This document shows, piece by piece, positions 34,288 to 39,700 of a DNA stretch of 39,700 nucleotides. Source of the stretch: Chloroflexota bacterium (GTDB lineage Bacteria > Chloroflexota > UBA6077 > SHYK01); assembly GCA_035652535.1 (NCBI GenBank), contig DASRDP010000122.1, forward strand, positions 1 through 39,700. Reading direction: 5' to 3'. The notes under the pieces are model-generated. The model did not search any database, was not told where the DNA came from, and saw nothing but the letters and a program-made list of their open reading frames with translations. Each line of letters begins with the position of its first letter. Position 1 is the first letter of the stretch. The position numbers and the translations under genes were made by a program.

Positions 34288-34940
34288 CTAGGGCATCCGC
34301 GTCGTGGCCGGTAACAGCGCAATCCGCCTCCTCAGGGCACCGGGTACCGCTTGACCGTTTTCGCCGACTGTGATCTGAAGCCTCGACTCCCATTGACACC
34401 CAACCTCGTCAGCGTAGGTGACGACCAGTGCGAAGCATTCACCCGGCGATACTGGTGGCGGCACTATTTGTCGGACCACTCTACTGGTTCCATCAGACGC
34501 GGGAAAGTCGGTGGCGACCCGGACGGGCGCTGCGTTACCAGGTTCTACGCGCGCTTGAATGTCCACAGCGAAGCCGCCCGACAGACTCGGCATCCAAGTA
34601 ACAAAGGAGATCTCCCTCCGGTCGACCAGACTTCCGGTGAGAGCAACCATAATGACGGGGTCCGTTGGCTGAGGCGCTCTGAGCAGCATCGGGTCAGGGC
34701 TCTGGCGGTTGGACTTGCCAACTCGCCGATAGCCGCTTAAGTTCTGCATCGGCACCGCGACGCCGGGACGCATGGGCTGCGAGCTGAACAGATACATTCC
34801 AGCGACCGGCGGGCGATCGGGCCATACCGCCAGGCGAAGGACAGTTTTGCCACTTTCGTGTGTAAGCGTATCAACACACTCCTCCAGCCGAATAGGTCCA
34901 CTGGACCTTGGATAGTCGGACTGACTTGCTTGTCCGTCAA
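34288..34940 (-). pseudogene. Unrecognised beta-rich protein, start removed by IS5-family element
   Basis: The first Met in the frame is at 34797, but the frame stays open and protein-like well before it: SQSDYPRSSGPIRLEE, CVDTLTHESGKTVLRLAV and VWPDRPPVAGMYLFSS. No ATG, GTG or TTG occurs in frame between 34797 and the transposase end, so the true start appears lost. The C-terminal part includes SFVTWMPSLSGGFAVDIQARVEPG and CFALVVTYADEVGCQWESRLQITV, a likely beta-sandwich. I do not recognise the family. Bases used at third positions suggest real coding sequence. Confidence 0.5.
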
Positions 34941-35666
34941 ACGAGATAGCGACGAATCCGAGCGAGTGAACCTCCGAGACGCTCGCCGGCAGAACGGCGA
35001 GTAATGCGGACCAGGTTGTAGGCGGTTGCGACCAGACGGCCCAACAGCCCGGTTCGGTCCGAACCCCGGTAGCGGGTGCGACGGAACCCGCCGATGGTCT
35101 TCATCCAACCGAAGATCTCCTCGACCCGCTTGTGAATGCGCTGGCTGATCCGATAACCATCATGGCGAGTGGTCCTTCCGTCGATGGCGCTTCGCCGACC
35201 GCTGGTGTTCTGGGCCCCGTGGGGGGTGACCTTGCGCTTGCGCAGGTCTTTCACACAATCACGCGTGTTGTAGTCCTTGTCGGTGGCCAGGATCTTGGGG
35301 CGAAGCCGCCATTTCTTGGCGCGGTCCAGCAACTCCGGGACCGCATCCCGCTCCGCCGTGCCGGTGGCCTCCGAGACCAGGAGATCGACCAGGATCCCAT
35401 TGCGGTTCCCCATCAGGGCGTGAGCCATGAACACCAGCTTCGCTACTTTCCCCCGGCCCTTGCGCAGGAGGCGGGCTTCCGGATTCGTCGTGCTCCGGTG
35501 GGTGGCGGTCGAGCGCTTCTTGCCGTGGAAGTCCACCGATGGATTGCCTGGGTCATCATCGGTGCTCTTGGACGGCTTCCCATCGCGTGGCGTGAAGCTC
35601 TTCAGACTGGCCGCTGCCTCGATCAGCGTCCCGTCCACCGGGAAGTGCTCATCGGAGAGCAAACCC
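34937..35666 (-). mobile_element. IS5-family transposase, 5'-truncated
   Basis: About 240 residues of the C-terminal catalytic part of an IS5-family DDE transposase. LLSDEHFPVDGTLIEA holds the first Asp, ILATDKDYNTR the second, and HKRVEEIFGWMKT the Glu, so the triad is complete. Homology stops abruptly at GLLSDEHF (about base 35664). The N-terminal DUF772-type half, about 100 residues, is missing and replaced by the XRE-type gene on the other strand. The element is therefore dead, unless supplied in trans. Terminal inverted repeats could not be found by eye. Confidence 0.85.
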
Positions 35667-35667
35667 C

Positions 35668-35967
35668 GCCCAAGCTCAAGAGCTGCGGGCACAGCTGGCT
35701 GAGTATGAGGCGCTGCGGGCCGGTCGGGTGGCCGTGCTGGAGTTGAACTCCCTGAAGGATCTACCGGAAGCGCTGATCCGGGCGCGCACCGCGAGCGGCC
35801 TGTCGGAGAAGCAGCTGGCGGCTCGTCTCGGGATGAAGGACCAGCAGCTTCAGCGGTGGGAGTCTACTCGCTACGCAGGGATCAGCCTCGACCGGATTCA
35901 GGCGGTAGCGCTCGGCGTGACGATTCGCGAAGAAGTCATTCTCCCTGCGCGGCCCGCCGCCGGCTGA
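35668..35967 (+). pseudogene. XRE-type helix-turn-helix protein, 5'-truncated
   Basis: From about 35671 the frame reads QAQELRAQLAEYEALRAGR, a helical stretch, then LPEALIRARTASGLSEKQLAARLGMKDQQLQRWESTRYAG, a clear XRE/Cro HTH, and ends at 35967. Homology to this kind of protein (usually about 120-130 residues with an N-terminal coiled coil) starts in mid-helix right where the transposase homology ends. About 30-40 residues are lost. GTG 35728 could still start a shorter HTH protein of 79 residues. Such HTH proteins commonly act as antitoxin-like or autoregulatory DNA-binding proteins. Confidence 0.75.
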
Positions 35968-36019
35968 AGTCCGTTAGGACTGTGGTGGCGAGCGCACTGG
36001 GTGCGGAATCGATCCGTTC

Positions 36020-36936
36020 GTGGCGGATCGTGCCCGTCGGCTGTGGGAATTCATCGTTCAACCGCTTCTCGAGAGGGAGAACTTCGGAAGCGGTCAGGCG
36101 TGGTTTGGTTTCGTCGATATCGGCGGGGGCACCGGCGCCCTGGCCGGTTCGCTGTGCGCATCCGTCGCCGATTGGTCAGGCCAAGCCGGCTTCGATCCCC
36201 GATTCCGCCTCGCTCTGGTTGTTGACATCTGCCGGACGACCACCTCGCCGATCCTCTCCGAACCCGAGTTGGCACGGCGCATCGACGCAATTACGCACAT
36301 CGCGCTGGACTATCGGGCGTGGCTGGCAGGTAGCAGCAGGCAGACCGTTTTCCCGTCTCGGCGCGGCCTTCGCTTCGGACTCGCGTGCAAGGTCTTCGAC
36401 ATGGCCAGCCAGTTCGTCGTTCAGTCGTTCCGTCGAGGCGACCTGCCGGGCCTCCGGCGGCCACTGAGTGGTTCAGTCCCGAAGACCGTTCGCCTCTGGC
36501 CTGTCTGGCTCCGCGTGGTCGCGGACCTGAGGAGCTCATGGTCTCTCCGCTTCGCTTCCAGGTCGCGGACGGGCACGTGTTCGCCCAGCCGGCCCTGTCA
36601 GACTATTTCGCCGCGCTCGCGTCGACCTCAGAGGGTCAAGCGCCCGGCCTCGAAGGCTCTGTGTCGCTCCCAGTTCGGGTTTTTGATCCGGCCACGCTGG
36701 TTACGACCAGGGGAACGAGTGTGCTCGGCGAGATGATGCACCGCGTTGATTACCTGGTGATCGAGGATGCGGACCTCCGCCCGCGTGCGTTGCTGGCGCA
36801 CCTCCGACGCTTCGATGTCAGCGACATCGTAGTATTCGCCATGACGTCTACGATGCGGCTGACTGGAAACTATGCCTACGTTCCGCTGAGGCGAGGCGAC
36901 CTGCTGCCTCGACTGGAGGGTGATCGGCTTGCTTAA
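36020..36936 (+). pseudogene. Frameshifted gene with methyltransferase-like glycine motif
   Basis: Frame A (36020 to about 36450) reads RRLWEFIVQPLLE, then FGFVDIGGGTGALAGSL, which resembles SAM-methyltransferase motif I, and ALVVDICRTTT. Near 36450 it must pass into frame B, where ATEWFSPEDRSPLACLA and VDYLVIEDADLRPRALLAHL continue to the stop at 36936; the end of frame A and the early part of frame B both lose coding character beyond the junction. About 300 residues in total. I do not recognise the family. The only in-frame start is GTG 36020 without a ribosome binding site, so the 5' end may also be damaged. It overlaps the radical SAM gene. Confidence 0.6.
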
Positions 36937-37345
36937 CACCCTTGGCCGTCCTTCACGTCTATCATCGCCGAGGGTCCCCTCACCTAGGCTTGTCCGCAGC
37001 CGAAGCGTCCTTACACCGGCCAGTGGTTTCCTCTACGCCTTCACGCACACCCTCAACTCATACATGGGCTGTGCCTGGGGCGCCGGCGGGTGCGGGATCT
37101 ACTGCTACGTGGCGGAGTCGCCCATCGGCTTGTACGCTCGCCATCCATGGGGGCACTGGCTCAACGCCAAAGCGAATGCGGCTGAAGCGCTACGCACCGA
37201 TCTGGCTTCTATTAAGGATCGTGGCGCGGTACGGGTGTTCATGAGCTCAGCCACGGACCCGTATCAGCCGGCCGAGCGCAAGCTCCACATCAGCCGATCG
37301 ATTCTCGAGGTCTTCCGTGAGCTGCCGGTCGGCTTGCTTGTCAAG
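36929..37345 (+). pseudogene. Radical SAM protein (SPL-like), 3'-truncated
   Basis: Starts at TTG 36929, eight bases after GGAGG (GTG 36920 is an alternative), overlapping the previous gene. FTHTLNSYMGC leads into a C48-x6-C55-x3-C59 cluster motif as in the spore-photolyase-like group with GCxxGxxxCGxxCY. WGHWLNAKANAAEALR and VFMSSATDPYQPAERKL are further family marks. Homology ends at VGLLVK (about 37341), where the ISL3-family transposase sequence begins in a different frame. Roughly the last 150 residues are missing. Relatives are enzymes of unknown substrate, some acting on nucleic acids. Confidence 0.75.
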
Positions 37346-37670
37346 CGTCAACGAAGACCGTGTTCTCGCCGAAGATGCAGAGCTGGCACAGGGATGTGAG
37401 CTGCTGGAGCGGTTCCAGCAGCTTGTGCGCGAGCGGGACCGGGCGGGGCTGGACGGCTGGCTCGCGGCCGTCCAGGAGAGCGGATTGGCGCCATTCCAGT
37501 CCTTTGCGAACGGGCTGCAGCGAGACCGGGCGGCGGTGGACGCAGCCCTCACCCTGGAGTGGTCCAACGGTCTGGTGGAGGGCCATGTGCACCGGCTGAA
37601 GCTGATCAAGCGGCAGGGCTACGGCCGGGCCAAGATCGACCTGCTCCGCCGCCGCGTGGTCGCTGCCTAA
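37346..37670 (+). mobile_element. ISL3-family transposase, 5'-truncated
   Basis: The frame from about 37346 to the stop at 37670 gives the C-terminal 108 residues of an ISL3-family DDE transposase: AELAQGCELLERFQQLVRERD, then LEWSNGLVEGHVHRLKLIK and QGYGRAKIDLLRRRVV. The S-N-G-x-x-E-G segment carries the catalytic Glu. The zinc-finger N-terminus and both Asp residues are missing. The left edge is the junction with the radical SAM gene. Confidence 0.82.
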
Positions 37671-37732
37671 CCGATCGACGGGCCGAGCCGCTTGGGTGCC
37701 GACGACGATGCGTCACACATTCTGCGGTTACG

Positions 37733-38326
37733 ATGGCGCTGGACAACGTGCCCAACCCGGCTTTCGGCACCCGCGGGCTCTACGTCAGCATCGTCAGCGC
37801 CCTCGGCGCGATTCCGCGTGGCTTCCGGGCCGAGTTGATGGCTCAGGCCCAGGGCCTCCTTGCTGCTGAGGAGCAAGAACGCCGCCGCAGGGTGGTCCTC
37901 GTCGTGGACGAAGCCCACCTGCTCACTCCTGAACAGCTCGAAGAGCTTCGCCTCTTGACCAATGCCGAGATGGACTCGCAAAGCCCCCTGGCCCTGCTCC
38001 TGGTTGGCCAGCCAACCCTGAATCGCCAGCTCCGCCTGGGCGTCTTCGCCGCACTCGATCAGCGGATCGCCATGCGCTACCAGCTCACCGCCATGGACCT
38101 CGGCGAATCCGTCCAGTATCTCCGCCACCATCTGGCTCTCGTCGGCCGGGCCGACCCGCTCTTCGCCGACGATGCCATCGCCCGCCTGCATCAGGCAAGC
38201 CTCGGCCTGCCGCGCGCGCTCAATAACGCAGCCATCGCCGCCCTCATCGCCGCCGCCAGTGCCGGCAAGACCCTGGTGGACGACGAGTGCGCCAGGAAAG
38301 CCGTCGCCGAGATTACTCGCGACTGA
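37733..38326 (+). pseudogene. ExeA/TniB-like AAA ATPase, N-terminus missing
   Basis: 198 residues from ATG 37733. VVLVVDEAHLL is Walker B, ALLLVGQPTL the sensor region, FAALDQRIAMRYQLTAM has the arginine-finger segment, and GLPRALNNAAIAALIAA the C-terminal helix. Homologous ATPases are about 270 residues, and the first 75, with the Walker A P-loop, are absent: sequence similarity begins at NPAFGTRGLYVS. ATPases of this group are encoded with transposases, where they assist target choice. It is probably the rest of a further mobile element rather than a secretion ATPase. Confidence 0.8.
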
Positions 38327-38343
38327 CCCCTTCGCACTCTCGA

Positions 38344-38395
38344 TCAGCAGAGGGGCGGGGGGCCCCACCACACGGCACCCTCGCTCCTCTGCTCA
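38344..38395. repeat. Imperfect 14-bp inverted repeat after the ATPase
   Basis: TCAGCAGAGGGGCG at 38344-38357 and CGCTCCTCTGCTCA at 38382-38395 pair at 12 of 14 positions, with a 24-base loop. It lies 17 bases after the ATPase stop. It could be a terminator-like structure or an element end; no T tract follows. Confidence 0.4.
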
Positions 38396-38514
38396 ACTCC
38401 CCGGCGATTCGCCAGCTCATGCAGCCCTCACTCCCCGTTCGGCCTGGTCCTCTACCAATTTTGCCGATCCGTGATCACGCAATCCTGCCGCTCGCTGTGC
38501 AAATAGCGCCGCCG

Positions 38515-38649
38515 CTAACAAACGCGATCGATCTCTACGTCGATCAACTCGCCCGTCGGCATCGCCTGCTGCAGGCTCGCCAGCGCATCGACGAGTTTCT
38601 CACGGGACAGCAGCAGGATGCGTCTGTTGAAAATGGCATTTGTGCTCAT
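38515..38649 (-). CDS. Small hypothetical protein (44 aa)
   Basis: Begins MSTNAIFNRRILLLSREKL and ends VEIDRVC; probably mostly helical and amphipathic. ATG 38649 is preceded by a perfect GGAGGTGAG at good spacing, which is the main evidence that this is a gene. The frame is open upstream to 38838 but without such support. The leader is homologous to that of the next gene at 39171. No family is recognised. Confidence 0.55.
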   Translation of the reverse strand: MSTNAIFNRRILLLSREKLVDALASLQQAMPTGELIDVEIDRVC

Positions 38650-38686
38650 AGCTCTCACCTCCGTTTCTGCTGACGCTCGTTCCACC
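38650..38686 (-). promoter_or_regulatory. Leader element, copy 1
   Basis: On the minus strand, GGTGGAACGAGCGTCAGC then AGAAACGGAGGTGAGAGCT and the start codon. It aligns with 39207-39172 over its whole length with few mismatches, as far as the ribosome binding site. Confidence 0.5.
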
Positions 38687-38841
38687 ATGAGAAGTCGACG
38701 GAGCGTCCATAGCTGGGGATCCGACTGTAGGCTCGGTCCGACATTGGGCTGAGCGATCAGGGCCCCGGGGCGATCAGGGCGTTGAACGCGACCAAAATAA
38801 AGAGCCGAGCGCCCCGTTTCCGAAGCGCCCGGCTTCATCCC

Positions 38842-39171
38842 TCAGGCTGTTTTGGGCGGCCTGTAGGTGCAGAAGCTGCCGTCGTCCATCCGCTCATGGC
38901 ATGAGTAGAATGGGCCCTTGCGGCCGTTCATCAGCACCATGGGCACCTGGTGGACCTGGCAGATCGGGGCCTCCTCGGTGTTCGAAGATACCGGTTGCCC
39001 TCCGCTCAGCGGCTTGATGCCGTTCTTCAGTCCGTAGCGCTCCACGATTCCCTCGTAGGTTGCCTTGGCCCAGGCATTGGCTGCCTGCATCTCGCCCTGG
39101 TTGTCCCCAGTCACGATCACGGTGTGCTTGCCGTCGGTCGACAGGATGATCTGATACGTCATCTGTGCCAT
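38842..39171 (-). CDS. Hypothetical protein with Cys/His cluster (109 aa)
   Basis: Begins MAQMTYQIILSTDGKHTVIV, with GEMQAANAWAKATYEGIVER forming a helix, and ends in a probable metal-binding element: C-x2-H in ICQVHQVPM, then YSCHERMDDGSFC. ATG 39171 has GGGGGTGAGA just upstream; the frame is open to 39327 without support. The combination of a beta hairpin, helix and small Zn-ribbon-like end suggests a nucleic-acid-associated protein of mobile or plasmid-like DNA. I do not recognise a named family. Confidence 0.7.
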   Translation of the reverse strand: MAQMTYQIILSTDGKHTVIVTGDNQGEMQAANAWAKATYEGIVERYGLKNGIKPLSGGQPVSSNTEEAPICQVHQVPMVLMNGRKGPFYSCHERMDDGSFCTYRPPKTA

Positions 39172-39207
39172 CGATCTCACCCCCTTTCTGCGACGCTCCG
39201 TCGCACC
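39172..39207 (-). promoter_or_regulatory. Leader element, copy 2
   Basis: On the minus strand, GGTGCGACGGAGCGTCGC then AGAAAGGGGGTGAGATCG and the start codon. GCGAC-GGAGC-GTCGC within it can form a small hairpin just before the ribosome binding site. It is homologous to 38686-38650. Confidence 0.5.
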
Positions 39208-39409
39208 GACAAAGAAGCTCGCTCGTGCGGTGGCGCTGTCAAGAGAGGAACACGGACGAAGACCGTGGGAAATCTCTTGATGGCTCCGCTGAGCGAGCCA
39301 CAATGGGGGACCAGACAGGAGTGTCAATCGGTCGGAGACCGAGAAAGGGGCCGGGAACAGTTGGGGGCTGGAGCACTCGCGCGTTATTTCTGGGTGCGCT
39401 GGCTTCAGC

Positions 39410-39628
39410 TCAAGCGGCGCGCCAAATCAGGGTGCCGCGACGGTTCAGCTCCTGGTACAGCAGCCTCGTCGGGTGGCCATGGGAGCCGGGGAGGACGTAG
39501 CCGATGTCATGAAGCGCGGCGAGAATGGGCTGCATCGTGCGGGGATGGAACGCATTGCCACTCAGGTGGGCACTCAACAGATGCTCGTGGGAAAGGCGGC
39601 GGACGACACTCCACAGATAGGTCAGCAA
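39410..39628 (-). CDS. Possible small winged-helix-like protein (72 aa)
   Basis: Starts at TTG 39628 with AAGGAG upstream. It reads LLTYLWSVVRRLSHEHLLSA, then MQPILAALHDIGYVLPGSHG and a basic end. The helix-turn-helix-strand order with a final LYQELNRR resembles a small winged helix, but no family is recognised. A second minus-strand frame (39507-39698) overlaps it and cannot be fully excluded as the real gene. Confidence 0.4.
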   Translation of the reverse strand: MLTYLWSVVRRLSHEHLLSAHLSGNAFHPRTMQPILAALHDIGYVLPGSHGHPTRLLYQELNRRGTLIWRAA

Positions 39629-39700
39629 TACTCTTCTCCTTTGGGCTGTCAGACGCTACGTCGGGGATCTCCAGTCGCTCAGGCCATCGGGGATCCATAG

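Noticed and set aside
35132-35746. Plus-strand frame of 204 codons
   Set aside because: Antisense to the IS5-family transposase, then crosses the junction; no domain.
37733-38326. Type II secretion ATPase ExeA
   Set aside because: The family name is suggested by the AAA core, but the setting among transposase fragments and the absence of secretion genes point to a transposition-associated ATPase.
39507-39698. Minus-strand frame of 63 codons at the right edge
   Set aside because: It overlaps the better supported frame ending at 39410, becomes Pro/Arg-rich, and cannot be followed beyond the window. Kept only as an alternative.

Overview
The window is GC-rich, with dense codon use on both strands. 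It reads as a chromosomal accessory/catabolic region of a free-living, probably soil or sediment, bacterium. Four extended solute-binding lipoproteins, two Rieske oxygenases, several amidohydrolase-2 proteins and three secreted cupredoxin proteins together suggest an uncultured lineage such as Chloroflexota. This is inference from gene content; no rRNA or other phylogenetic marker is present.

Layout. 1-3061: the end of an MFS transporter, a DoxX membrane protein and a membrane-anchored dienelactone-hydrolase-like protein. 3484-11986: 4-hydroxybenzoate 3-monooxygenase (pobA), a Rieske oxygenase paired with a family-5 solute-binding protein (SBP), an M24 peptidase-fold protein that has lost most metal ligands, and a leaderless AmiC/UrtA-like binding protein divergent from an HD-GYP/LuxR regulator. 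12203-19545: a wrecked patatin gene with a 68-bp tandem duplication, a VOC protein, two intact amidohydrolases, an NMT1-type SBP, remnants of a class II aldolase, a threonine-synthase-like enzyme and an amidohydrolase with a large internal deletion. 19603-27088: an SBP followed directly by remnants of a second one, a methyltransferase, and three blue-copper (cupredoxin) genes around a quinone-oxidoreductase-like gene. 27461-34160: a second SBP/Rieske pair, a two-domain VOC protein, another SBP and a methyltransferase.

34288-38326 is a mosaic of broken pieces. It runs: a hypothetical gene missing its start, the 3' part of an IS5-family transposase, an XRE-type HTH gene without its start, a frameshifted gene with a methyltransferase-like glycine motif, a radical SAM gene that runs into the 3' part of an ISL3-family transposase, and an ExeA/TniB-like ATPase lacking its Walker A half. 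38515-39628 holds three small genes; two of them share a homologous leader.

How the genes may work together. PobA makes protocatechuate. The Rieske oxygenases, VOC proteins and amidohydrolases (the family includes decarboxylases and hydratases of ring-cleavage products) suggest aromatic or other organic-acid catabolism, with the SBPs as capture proteins. No ABC permease or ATPase and no Rieske reductase or ferredoxin is present, so transport and electron supply must come from elsewhere. Gene decay is unusually frequent: at least nine broken or truncated genes can be read directly.
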